A stretch of 64,000 nt of DNA from assembly GCA_004380135.1 (NCBI GenBank), contig QXCR01000089.1, positions 1-64,000 of the forward strand, written 5' to 3'. The DNA is from Stemphylium vesicarium. Lineage: Eukaryota; Ascomycota; Dothideomycetes; Pleosporales; Pleosporaceae. Shown here one piece after another: positions 35,083-46,083 of the stretch. How positions within the stretch are numbered: the first letter of the stretch is position 1; every line of letters begins with the position of its first letter. Made by a program: the position numbers and the translations under genes. The notes under the pieces were generated by a model. That model did no database searches. It had not been told where the DNA came from and saw nothing but the letters and a program-made list of their open reading frames with translations.

Positions 35083-36965
35083 ATGTCGGCTACTCAAATA
35101 CTCTCGGATGCTGCGACGCAAAGTGCTGCGACTTCGACCGCCTCGGCTTCAGCGTCTAGCGCTACATTCGACGTTGTCTGTGCCTGGCCAATTTCATCCA
35201 ACTACGGCACCGGATCTCGTGTGAGTAGCTCTCCAACTACCCCAATAAGTGGGCTTTGGCCTATCAGAAGATTGACGTGGGGATCAAGATCCTTTTCTAT
35301 GTCCTTGTTGCCGCGTGTGTTACTTTTCGCAAAGCGGAATGGTTGCGGAATACGTGCTTAGCTGCCGTTTTGGTTCTCCCGGCAATCTCAGCTCTCCAGG
35401 GTATCGTGCTCGCCTCCGCACACAAGAATGGTCAGTTCTACACCGCCAAAGAATGCTCCCATAATACACACCTCTAAAAAGATATCTTTACAGGAGCGAT
35501 TGACCTTGATATTTTCGGGGCTTTCCAATTCTGCGCAATCGGAATCTTAGCCGCGCCGCTAACGGTGCGGGTGTCGCGCACGTATTTCTACACGCCAGGA
35601 AGGAACATCATCTTTCTGTGGACCATATTGATACTTATGGGTCTGTTGGCATTGTGCGTGGAGTTTTACCGTGTGACGCCGACCGAGTGTAGCATCAACG
35701 TCAACAGCAAAGTGCACCCAGGAAGCGCCGACTTCCTCAAAGAGCATCCCAATTGCAACATAACATGCTCTGAAAACGAGGGACCTAAATCCGCTCTTCG
35801 AGGTGGATCTGCTTCAGACGTCTATGTTATTCCTGTGCCACGCATCTTGACATTCAACGCTGGCATGCTGCTTGCTGCTGGCTTCTGTATCCCGGCAATC
35901 CTCTCTCTCATCTTCACATGGGACAAGGTTCTTGAGGCCAACTGGGAGAGGCGGCGGAAGAGATCGTGGCATGTGCAAAAGCTAGACGATCCAATCGAAG
36001 GCGCCAATATGACGGTTGGTGAGCTGAAAAACGTCAACGAGCTTGTGCGACGGTTTCTTACTGTCATCGAAATCCCACTCTTTGGTGGTGTGATACTCAC
36101 TATCATCGGTGTTGGCGAAGCAAACTTCTTCAGTCCTCAAATGTTGCATATGACTGAGCCCATGGCCTCTCTTGGTAAGAAATTTGAATTGCTTGTAAAT
36201 CATTTATTAACACTGAATAAAGGACAATGGTCACCTATAGCCGGAACCATTATGGCTGCCTTGGGATCTCTGTATATACTATGGTCGACCAGCGACGAAA
36301 ACGATCCTCCGGAGAAACGTGCCATACAGCGCGAACACACGAACTCGTCAGTTCACAGCCAAAGCAGCACTCAATGGCCATCTCAGAGACCAGCGCGCTC
36401 TCCAGATCGATCGCCGAGAAACTCTAACTTGGAAGTGGCTAGCCAAAGTAATGCCTTAGGCATATGTTCGGAATCACCAAACGAAATTGCTTTGATCCCT
36501 ACTATTACACATCCAGGCTCTGATAGCAACTATTTCGACGAGATCTCCCAAGGAACCCATCAAGATGACTACCAAAACGATCAGCCAACAGCCGGCAGAC
36601 ACAAAGTGCGTAGATGGTTGACCGCTGCTGGAGATTACCTTGGCGACGCTGCGCACGAAAAGCTCGATTTGGAACACAAACGTAATGAAAACGAAGTGCG
36701 AGCATTCCCAGAAGTTCCCGGAGAGGTTTTGCGAAACCCAGCTTTGGAAATTACCAGCAAAACCTATGAGCGAATGAGAGCAAGCAGCACATATTCGCCA
36801 AGCATTAGATCCACGTCAGATATCGGAGGCAACTCATCACCACCTCCTGCGAGTGAGTCGCCGCGTCCAGAAACCAGTCCTAGTCGGCCACCAAAACGAC
36901 GAGCGACGCTGGAGGTTCCGAAGGAAGTACATAGGAGGAGCGAAAGTCACGGATCAGTGAAATAA
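35083..36965 (+). CDS. Fungal polytopic membrane protein of unknown function
   Basis: Four exons (35083-35220, 35268-35430, 35494-36174, 36223-36965) give 574 aa. The start is the ATG of MSATQIL; introns are 47, 63 and 48 nt with consistent phases. The third intron is a multiple of three without stops, so its retention would add 16 residues. About seven hydrophobic segments are visible, such as GIKILFYVLVAACV, LAAVLVLPAISALQGIVLA, FGAFQFCAIGILAAP, IIFLWTILILMGLLAL, LTFNAGMLLAAGFCIPAILSLIF and the two around GGVILTIIGV and AGTIMAALGSLYILW. A Cys-containing loop (CSINVN...CNITC) faces one side. The C-terminal 250 residues are hydrophilic, Ser/Pro-rich and end in a basic region. The layout resembles uncharacterised 7-TM-like proteins common in filamentous ascomycetes; no function is assigned. 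Confidence 0.82.
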
Positions 36966-37053
36966 AGCACACCCAAGATCACTATCATCAACTGATACTG
37001 CTTTTATCGATGCGCTATGCGTATACACGCTGTGTCGACCGTGGGCGGTGTTG

Positions 37054-38026
37054 CTACAATCCAAACCAGGCTTCCGACACAGACAGGTGCGATGGAACGC
37101 TATGACCCACGCCAACCGCCCAAATACCCTCCACATTCGGACCAAAGTCGTCAGTTCGATAGTTCCTCTCCGGGGTATCTTTCTTCGAGCTCGTCGGCGT
37201 AGTGCTGACTCCAAATACTGTCGTCCATTGCTTGAGCGTCTCATCGTAATTCTTAGGCGACAACGTTGAGTCAACCGAACCATGCCAGAATTCTGTGCAA
37301 AAGATGAGCTTCATGAAAGCAGACCCCGACCATTTCACTTACGCATCCGTGGCCGCGTGCCATTGTATTCAGGATACATTCCGCGTACAACGTCGCCCCA
37401 ATGTTGCGCCGTCGAGATGGACTGCCCACCAGAGCACGTATTATTCCACGCCGCCGATGCCCCAGAAGCGGAGACGAAGCATCCAGCAGGAACACCAGAG
37501 TATAAGGAGACTGCAGTGATGAGCTCGGGGTACGTCGCCGCCAGAACATTTGACATCATAGCACCAGACGAGCCACCAGTGACGAAGACCTTCATGGGGT
37601 CGATCTTGTACTTGTCGATCGCGTACGTAATCATATTCGCGATGGCGTTCGAGTCGCCGCCACCATTGTGAGTTAACGAGGCTTTACTGGAAACGTCCCA
37701 GCACTCGGTTGTCGAACTTGGCCAGACTGTCACATAGCCTTTGGCATCGGAGCCCTTCTTCCAGGGGATCAAGGCATTTTGAAAGTACTTCTGTGCTGAA
37801 GATTGACAAGAATGAATTGCTACGACCAGCGCATCGCTTTTGACTTGGTCGGGTACATACACCCACCTTTTGAGCACTGTAAGCGACGTGGAAGGGAGAA
37901 AGTGGGGGTGGGTGCGTACATGCCGGGCTTCGCTTTTGCATTACCGCCATAGTTTGGGACCTGCGTCAACTGCGCGGCAAATACTGCTGGACCAAACGTC
38001 AGAATCGATATGAGAAGAGACTTCAT
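37054..38026 (-). CDS. Secreted CE1 family esterase (acetyl xylan / feruloyl esterase type)
   Basis: Secreted serine esterase of the PHB-depolymerase-like branch of carbohydrate esterase family 1, which removes acetyl or feruloyl groups from xylan. Three exons (38026-37920, 37866-37343, 37292-37054) give 289 aa. Residues 1-18 (MKSLLISILTFGPAVFAA) are a signal peptide. The mature part starts with the family's LTQVPNYG opening, then WVYVPD, HSCQSSA (oxyanion region), the nucleophile motif GGSSGAMM, and after the second intron FWHGSVDSTL with the conserved Asp and GVGHSVP with the catalytic His. The length equals a catalytic domain alone; there is no cellulose-binding module. It is head-to-head with the AA9 gene at 38692. 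Acetyl xylan esterase is the commonest activity, but feruloyl esterase is possible. Confidence 0.9.
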
Positions 38027-38691
38027 TCTCGCGAGTCGGATGCAGTGGTGGGGTTTGGCAGATTTGCCCCGGAGCGTATCAGTTATATATCACTTCACAA
38101 GCACCACCCTCCCCACATTGACACAGTGGGGACCTTCCCCATTTGTGGCAACTGTGCGATTCTCTTTCTACGAATTTGCTCCAGAAGTAATTGCGTAGCG
38201 TGTGATACGTATGTCATAATATATCACGAGCTGCTGCCGGTTAAAGGGCAGGGTTACTCACAATCAAGCTTTGATGCTAAGCACTCTCGTAAATTAAATA
38301 CACGCATCATTCTCCGCGTCAATCATTAAAAAACTATCGTCATGAACTCTGGTGCGTATCTTCATTGGCCAAGCTCTCGTTTGAGATTCATTCACTGTAT
38401 TTCGTTGAAACGACACCACTATAAAGACAACAGGCCCTGCGGACATTCAAGTAGCGCCATCGGGCGTACGGGTTGCTGATCTGGAGACCTCGCTGGTGAT
38501 GAATTGAATTTGAGTGAAATTGGAACTGTGACGAATATACCGTATCTGGAAGTTCTTTTGGACAGCCTCGAGAATCGTTAAACCGATGTGAAGCTGTGGG
38601 CTAAGATCCTATCATCAAAACCTCCCAGTAACAAGCCAACCTCCTTCCACTCAGACCCTCACCACCTTCCCACGCCCCAGCAAAACTCACA
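38027..38691. promoter_or_regulatory. Shared divergent promoter, CE1 esterase / AA9 monooxygenase
   Basis: 665 nt between two divergent secreted-enzyme genes. No frame is supported. A TATATAT element at about 38083-38090 lies some 60 nt before the esterase start on its strand. A shared xylanase/cellulase regulator is expected, but I see no decisive XlnR/Clr binding cluster. Confidence 0.5.
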
Positions 38692-39645
38692 ATGCGCCTC
38701 ACCATCCTAGCAAGCCTCACCCCTCTCCTCCCCCTCACCAACGCCCACGGCGGCGCCCTAAATTACACAGTAGGAGAAACATGGTACCCAGGGTAACTAA
38801 CCTCCCCATCCCCTCCCTCCCTCACCCTCTCTGTTAAAAACGCCCCCTCCCTAAAGCTACAACCCCTACGCCATCGACCCCACACAAAACACCGCCCCCT
38901 CCATCGTCCAACGCGCATGGTCCTCCAACAATCCCATCCTCTCCCCCACTGACCCTTCCCTCTCCTGCAACGACCCGGGCACGCCCGCGCGCGCATCCAT
39001 TCCCCTCCTCGCAGGACAAAACATAACCGCCGTCTACGGCCCGTGGCTCCACACCGTCGGGCCAATGGTAACCTGGATGGCGTACTGCGCCAACTCTGCC
39101 AACGACTGCGGCACCTTCCCACTCAGCAACGCATCGTGGTTTAAAATCGGGGAACGAGGGTTGCTGCAGGGGAGCATACAAACTGGTGTGTGGTTCCAAG
39201 GCGCGTTCTCGCGCTGGGATGGGACGCCGAGTTTGTGGGAGGAGAATGTACCGAGGACGCTCAAGGCGGGGGGGTATTTGGTTAGGCATGAGATTGTGAG
39301 TTTGCATTCGCCCGGGAGGCCGCAGTTTTATGTGCAGTGTGCGCATGTGGTTCTTGGTAGGGAGGGATTGGAGGGGGAGGGCGTGTTGCCGGGGGAGAGG
39401 TATTTGGGCAGGATTCCTGGGGTGTGGAGTATGGACCGTGAGTTACCTCTTTTTCCTTTGTTTGCTAGAGATGGGGAAGGGGGGTAAGAAGGCTGACTGG
39501 GTGTAGAACCAGAGATTAATATCGATATTTATAGCCCTGAGGTGGCGAATAGAACGGTGAGTGCAGGCGGCGATGGAGATGGGGAGACGTGCTAATGGAG
39601 GTGTAGGTGTATGATATTCCGGGTCCGCCCGTGTGGAGGGGGTAG
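38692..39645 (+). CDS. AA9 lytic polysaccharide monooxygenase (former GH61)
   Basis: Secreted copper enzyme that oxidatively cleaves cellulose or hemicellulose. Four exons (38692-38792, 38857-39437, 39507-39556, 39607-39645) give 256 aa with matching phases. Residues 1-18 are a signal peptide ending in NA, leaving His as the mature N-terminus (HGGALNYTVG), the essential half of the copper histidine brace. The second copper His lies in the LHTVGPMVTWMAYC block. WYPGYNPY matches the family's conserved segment, and QFYVQCAHVVL holds the Gln and the final conserved strand. Four or more Cys fit the usual disulfides. There is no cellulose-binding module; the protein ends soon after the core domain. 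The last exon codes only 12 residues plus stop. Cleavage regioselectivity cannot be told. Confidence 0.92.
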
Positions 39646-39880
39646 CTGGGAGGTATTTGGAGGACTCGTGTTCTTCGTTGGAGTTAGGCGAATAGTATCA
39701 GGAAGGTATACATGTCTATCAGTCAGATTAGATTCCCTCTTCTAGAGCATGACACATCACGCGTTCTCAGCACAGCCAGAAGATAGTTAGCACATGTGAA
39801 TCGCAATTCCTCCTCCATTTCAGACCCTCAGGGTGGATACAAGGATATATGGATACATGGACCACACACGACACGCCCTT

Positions 39881-41734
39881 TTAGACCTCCTCAGACAAAT
39901 ACATGGCCCGCAGACCCTGCAGATCCTCAATCACCTCATCCAGCTGCTCCGGTCCTTGCAACGCTACCACCCGTTCGTAGATGTCAGCGACGCGTGACTC
40001 CCACGCAGAATCTTCGTCTTCTTCTTCGTCAGATGAGCCTGTGTAGGATTCCAGAGCCGAGAAGTTGTCGACTGAATGTCGTACGGGCGAACCGGGAGAC
40101 GGGAAGCCGAAGGGAAGGGATGGAGGGGAACCAAGCGTCGAGCTTGGTGTGCGAAGGGAGAGAGGCAGAGGGCGATCGGGCGCTGTAAATCATTAGCACA
40201 TGAAATGACATGGGTGATATCTGCTCCTGAAAAATTTCATACTGTTTGGTGGGTAGTCCCGCTTGGACGACGCAAGAGAACTCAACGACGTCGAACGTAG
40301 AGTAGCCTCACTGATCACTCTTCGGCGCTCGGCACTCAATATCGGAGGGAGGGAGTCGACGCGGGGGAAGACGGGATAATCGGTGGCGCGCGGCGGAGTC
40401 GTAGAAGCACCAGCAACCATGTCGACACGATACTGTTTTCCGGCAAGGGTGACGTGGGGCTCACTAAAATACACCATATCATTAGTCTCCGTCATCATTC
40501 AGTATCCGGCTTTTATCCGGATAGATGGTTTCGAGACGTGAGGTGGGTTGGCCGCCAATCCCGTCGCCCTAACCCTGCGTGACACCAGTCTGTGCCTGGA
40601 TCACGCAGGTTGCGGATGCCGGGGATTTTGCGGAGGGTCAACTGTACTGGAGGTTTAGCATACACTGGGCGTTGGTTGAAGACGTCGTCTAAGAGCCTCC
40701 GGAGATGCTCGTTGCGGATGCGCATTAGGTTGTAGCCCTAGCACGGTGTGTCAGCGGAAGTCGAGCAGGGTGGATTTCAACTCGATGCCCACATGATCCA
40801 GGCCCAGCTCTCGAATTTCTCTCCTAGCTGTCGCGTAGTTTTCGTCACTTGACTTGATCCAGTAGCTAAATAAGGAGAGGTTCACGTCGGCGATGGTCTC
40901 GTCTTTGATCTCGTCCGCAATCCGCTTCACATCATCCTTGGTGAGATTGACATGGAGAGATTCGTGGTGGTAGCGGTAGAGACTGTTGTCTATTGAGGCT
41001 TCGTCCTTGCCTTTCGTGCTGCGGCTGGCATAGTCTTCTCTTGCATCGACCTCGTTGTCATCACAATTCTGATCACTGTTATCGTCGACATCGTCATCAT
41101 TGAAGGTCACATATGCCTTGGCGAATGCAGCAAATTCCTCGTCGCTGAGTGCTCGGAGCGCATTCAATTCTTCAGGAGCTTCCCCATTGTCTGACCGAGG
41201 GTCAGTTTGGTTCATTCGCGTTAGTGGTCGTTACTCACCTGGTGTGTCGGCCTCGTCAATAATGCTCCCGCCTGCGTGTTTGCCCGCACTATCGGAGCGC
41301 TTGAGACTATCTGGTGGATAATAACGCACAGTCTTGATGCTAGCATTGTCGTCCTCATGATCAGAGCTCTGGATACTAGCTAACTCGATGCTGCCGCTGA
41401 TACTGCCGCGGTCGTATCTTTCGCGTCGGAAAAAGCGTCCAAGGTTTCTGATACTGCCGCTCTTGCCAATTCGCTGACGCTGTTCTAAGTCATCATTACC
41501 GACATTTCCTCCGACATCGCGCTTGCGGGATGTGTTCGCGGGGTTGATGTTGCGGTTTTTGCTTTGCTGCGGGTCTTCGGGCTGAGTGTAGAGCGTCGAC
41601 ACCACGTCCGGCGAGAACATCGTCGCCGCCAGACTTGTCTGTAATTGCATGTGTGGGAAATCCATGACTGAGTTTCTAAGTAAGGCGCTGTTGTGCTGTT
41701 GTGCGATACCACGTGGTGCCGGGTAGAAGTTCAA
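39881..41734 (-). CDS. Multi-exon hypothetical protein, acidic and Ser-rich
   Basis: No family recognised. The minus-strand reading gives exon 1 41734-41239; intron GTGAGT...GTCAG; exon 2 41190-40793 (LNALRALSDEEFAAFAKAYVTF, then an acidic DDDVDDNSDQ stretch and NLTKDDVKRIADEIKDETIAD); an intron with the unusual donor GTGGGC (40792-40738) whose removal continues the frame as GYNLMRIRNEHLRRLLDDVF; a junction I could not fix (about 40647 to 40464); a segment from about 40463 to 40243 (HVTLAGKQYRVDMVAG); intron GTATGA...TACAG; and a last exon 40182-39881 ending AMYLSEEV-stop. The ends look like coherent helical protein (ESRVADIYERVVALQGPEQLDEVI), so the gene is real, though one exon boundary is unresolved. 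Nothing shows a localisation or enzyme activity. Confidence 0.6.
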
Positions 41735-44606
41735 TACTAGGTGTCGCCGCGTTGACGTGAAGTCGAAATTGCAATGTGCGGCGTGACCAGGCAGTAAAGT
41801 CGCGCATTGACATCAGTGGTTAAAGTGAAGGTGAAGACCAAAGGTTTTCGTGAGCCTCGTAGACTTCATACTCCATTACTGCGAGGTGACAGTGAAACGA
41901 CGACATGGAGGTGCCAAGAGCTGTTGCCAGTTCAATGACATTGTAGATACTGAGGTGAGAGTGAATGCTATAGCCATCAAGAAGATTGGCGAGGTTCTGA
42001 GGGAACGAAAGACTGCAGCATTGCCACTTAACGAGTTTGTTTGATGCCTCATGAGCCTGAGGCCGTTTTCTCTTCCAAGCAACGACGTTGATGAGGTGGA
42101 GCTACATATTGGTCAAGTGCGCCTCGTTAGACCTGCCAGCAGAAGCCCTAAGGCGCCCCATAGATGACCCAAAGACCACGCCTGAGGCAGATAGGTAGCC
42201 AAAGAAAAGGTATCATTCATCGCATCTTTGGACCGGAAGACAATAGTTGTGAAGGAGGGGCGTAAATGTATCGATACGATGTATGGTTTCGTTAGCTCTC
42301 ATGGACCCAGGGTTGTTCATTTGAATAGTCCTTGGTATCACTGCCTCGGCCTAACCCATCGACATCAGTAGCAGCAGTATCATTTGCCTTCAACTGTTCA
42401 TTTCCGTAGGGATGAGTCTGAGACATTTGCAATCAGTCAAGGGACGTCAGGATTAGAGTGAAGAGGGGTGATAACGACACGAACACAGGCAACCCCAGCA
42501 ACCCTTTTAAAAAAGCAATCCAGGAACACACCATGCTTTGGTCGATTCGTTAAGGGCGAGGCGGTCGGAAAGCTTATCGAAGAATCGCGAGTCGCCCTAT
42601 CGATCTCGTGCTCATTCTGTGGACACTTGTACACGTATTCGATTGTCTCTCTAGAGCAGGTGTGTCCAAAGTGAGGAAAAGAGCTTCACGAAGGAAGTAG
42701 GTGGCCCACATCCAACACGCACTAAGTGTTGGAGGGTGTGGGTAATTCCAGCCGGAAGGAATGCTGCAAAGCGACGGGCCGATTGCTTGCCTACGGCAGG
42801 CAGGTGACGCCGTTTCGCACGAAGGATTTGTGATGGGAAGCTGATCTGGTAACCAACAAGCACATGATGGCAACAATCTCCCAACAACACATGCAAAACA
42901 GGGTAGATGAGGAAGGAGATGGGGTCGAGGTGGTGGAGGCTCGACGACATTTACGCGTCTGACTTGATCGCCGCGGAAGCCTCGCCCCTTCCCGAGGTCC
43001 ACCCACGCCGCCCACGGGCTCGGCGCTGTGCTCGACGTGCATCTCACTGCTTTTCGCACTACACGCATCAACTCCTCCTCGGACAACAGCCATTGTCGGT
43101 CAAGCTTCGCCCGCATGCCGTTTCGTCTTGGACTTTGTCTGGGCGATCTCCATCTTTCCCACCTCCCGAGCTTCTTGGCTTGGGGCAGGCGATGACTTGT
43201 TTTCCTATCAATTACCCGAACGGCGCCCGTCGTCTGCAACAACACATCGCCTACATGACCCCTCACGCATGCACATCGGCTTAATTAAAAAAGCATCCTG
43301 AATGCGCTTACTATACCTGCAATGGGCACAACATTGAGCTGCCTGCGCCAGTAGTCGTAGAGATCTACTCGCACGGCGCTTAAGGACGTTGTACAAAGCT
43401 GCACACAACGGTTTTCTGCCGCGAGCAGGATCGACTTTACCCACTTTTTAACAATGTCGATATTGCGGCGCAGACATGACGCCCTCAAGCCTCGGCACCG
43501 CCCTGGGGCCTGGGTCACGATGAAGGACATTTCGCTGCTCGACACTGTGACCACTCACGCGACCGGAGCCAACTTTGATCAGCAAACTCATGATCCTAGC
43601 TTCGGGCTGAGCGTCTCGGGAACGAGAAGTAGACGAGGCCGTATGGCGACGAACCATACTCGAGAACGCCTTCTTCTTCTGGCCTGACTATGAGGTCAGA
43701 AGCCCTGGCTACACCTCAAAGCAGACAGTTGTCGTGCCTAGCTGAAGGTGCTCGCGGGCTGAAGAGGTGCCTCGCGGACCTGATTTGCTAGGCCCTGCAG
43801 CGAATGGGGGCTGTGAGCCGCCGTCTTTCGACCCCGAACCACGGCAGCAGATCTCAGCCGTTCAAAAGACCGCTGGGTGTTGGCCCACCCCCCGGTTCCC
43901 CATTGCGGGCTCTGTAGATTCCGCAGGCGCTGTCATATATGAATTTTGCGGCGTGGTCGACGCAGCTTGGGCGCTGCCAGCCAATCGAAAGCCGACATTA
44001 GCGCCTTTGTGTGTTGGGTCGCCAATCATTCCCTGCTCGGTCGCATTTCTAACGTCCTTCACCCTCTAGGAGTTTCCCGCACCATGTCCCAACGGCGGGG
44101 TCACTACAGGCGGCTCTCGAGACTTTCAAACGCGTTTACTCGAACGGCGTAGTTCCACGTCGCCACCAGGATAACATGATTGCGTTGACAGATCTCACCG
44201 CTGCAACTGGCGTAGTACGCATCGTCACGGCGCGGATGACGCGTGTGTGGTGCATTCATATAGCAAAACTGTAGCCTGCAGGCCTCATGTGGTACCGTTA
44301 CCAGCTCTCTGTTATCGTCGCGTTCCCTCCTGGGGCGCAGTCTCTCTTCTCCTCTTTTGTTCGACTTTACCGACTTTACCCACTTGACCGGAAGAGTTGC
44401 TGTGCCGCAATATCACCCATTCGGTATTTGCTTATGCCCTCGGATGCTGCTTTTGCCTTCTTTTACATCCTTCGCCGCTGCCATTCCCGTGCTTTCTTTT
44501 CGTGTCGCGCGTCTCACCAAACGACATAATTACGCTCCCGCCCATTCTAGGGCTACGTGCACGGAAAAGCTTGTCACATACTTGGCGCGGTGACTTCCCC
44601 ATACAC
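41735..44606. other. Gene-poor stretch, no supported gene
   Basis: 2.9 kb where open frames are short or conflict on opposite strands. A 230-codon minus frame at 42574-43266 overlaps other frames of similar quality and has no protein-like pattern. No repeats or RNA genes recognised. Confidence 0.45.
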
Positions 44607-45383
44607 ATGGCCACTCTTTCTGTGCCGTCACCTGGGCTCTCTTCGACCTCATTGGGCGCTAGTATCCACAGACCACTCTCTACCCACGGACTGCCAAAGC
44701 AGCCGCGTACCATGTCACCCGAACGACCACATCGTTTTTCAGCAAAGAGTTACCCTCCTCCCGCTCTTATCCACACTCCAATGACACCACAATCACTGGG
44801 GCCAATGTCTCCACCGCCAATGTCAGCAAAGTCGTTTGGCACATTCATCGACTCCGAGCCGTCGACGCCAGCCTATTCACCAAGGATAGACCATGACTGG
44901 GACAACTCATCTGTTGTCCTGGTTCGGCCCATGTCGTCATCTTCCGAGCCGTCAAGCCCTACAGAGCCGGTATGGCGGATGCTGAAGCCACTGCCTGTGA
45001 AGGCACCACCCAAGTCCAAGTCTACGCCCGTCGTACCTCAGACGAAGACTCCAGGCATTACTTCCAAGGAGTTACTCTCAAACACCTCGCTAGCTTCCCA
45101 CGCAACCAAGGAAACAAGGCACGTCAGTCAGCCAAAGCCAGTCACATTAGCCGATCTATCTCAACAACACTACCCACCAAAGAGCGAAGACATTGATCAC
45201 GACGAAGAAAAAAAGTCGGGAGAACAAAGCGCCGGCACTCCTACAACGGCAGCGTTCGGCAAGCTAGCGTCTAAGATGAAGCTCATGCTCCGAAGAAAGA
45301 ACACAAAGGCAAAGAAGGAAAAGAAGAAGAGACAATACGAAGAGGTAGACCGCATAGAAGATGTGCATTGGACGGAGATGTGA
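44607..45383 (+). CDS. Ser/Pro-rich protein with basic C-terminal tail, unknown function
   Basis: Single-exon 258-aa protein starting at the ATG of MATLSVPSPG; the frame is open further upstream, but that part reads as pyrimidine-rich leader. Residues 1 to about 200 are disordered, rich in Ser, Pro and Thr, with many SP/TP sites (possible CDK/MAPK substrates). The last 60 residues look conserved: AAFGKLASKMKLMLRRKN, then a Lys/Arg/Glu run, then a sharp acidic-aromatic end RIEDVHWTEM. The short amphipathic basic helix could bind membrane, RNA or a partner. No family name recognised. The strong codon bias and intact frame support a gene. Confidence 0.7.
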   Translation: MATLSVPSPGLSSTSLGASIHRPLSTHGLPKQPRTMSPERPHRFSAKSYPPPALIHTPMTPQSLGPMSPPPMSAKSFGTFIDSEPSTPAYSPRIDHDWDNSSVVLVRPMSSSSEPSSPTEPVWRMLKPLPVKAPPKSKSTPVVPQTKTPGITSKELLSNTSLASHATKETRHVSQPKPVTLADLSQQHYPPKSEDIDHDEEKKSGEQSAGTPTTAAFGKLASKMKLMLRRKNTKAKKEKKKRQYEEVDRIEDVHWTEM

Positions 45384-46083
45384 CCTCTGGCTATGAACAA
45401 GCACAGATACATCACGCGTCATCACCGTCAGTGTACATATCGAGGCAGTTCAGAAAGTGGCAGCGTTGCACACTGTACTAGAAGGGGTAATACAAGAGCG
45501 ACAGAGGAGAGGAGCGTTTCAAGTTTGCACGTATTGAGCAGGCTGATTGTCCTTTGTGTCCCGATCAGATTATCGTGCTGCTGGCCACCATCATCAGTCT
45601 TATCGGCGTCTTTGGCGGGTAATCATTGTCCACATCTTTTTGTTATCAGGGAAGGTGTTCTGAATGGCCATGCTTTTCATCATGAGTTGCACAAGCAAGT
45701 AACGAAGATACCCAATCCTTAGGAAATAGTCTGAATTAGTAACCCAACAATTATCCTCATCTATCAAGCTTGTAACGTCAGCTTCATCAAAATCGTGCAA
45801 CCAGGCTGAACAGCTAACTTCCAGGCCTGCCAGGTAAGATTTTTTTCGCCGCCGTGGAAGCGCCCACCATGTAGCTCGAGAAGAATCCACCCAACGCCTC
45901 CGTTGCTCAGCCCAGGGCTGCGTCTCCTTGCTTACACTGCGCCCCACCCGAGGGCGGCTTTCCACCAGGGCGCTACCCGCCTTCACGTGAGAGGGCGATC
46001 GACAAGCGCACGCACAGACCACCAATTCTTGGACCACAACCATCAACATCTCCGGTCGGCCAAAGTCCACAAAACAAGCCAAA
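45384..46083. other. Intergenic region
   Basis: 700 nt between two plus-strand genes. A 196-codon minus-strand frame (45600-46190) overlaps the start of the next gene and I take it as chance. Contains the PP2C promoter. Confidence 0.5.

Noticed and set aside
42574..43266. 230-codon minus-strand frame in the gene-poor 2.9 kb
   Set aside because: Rich in Pro/Arg/Cys/Trp with no secondary-structure pattern and overlapped by equally good frames on the other strand.
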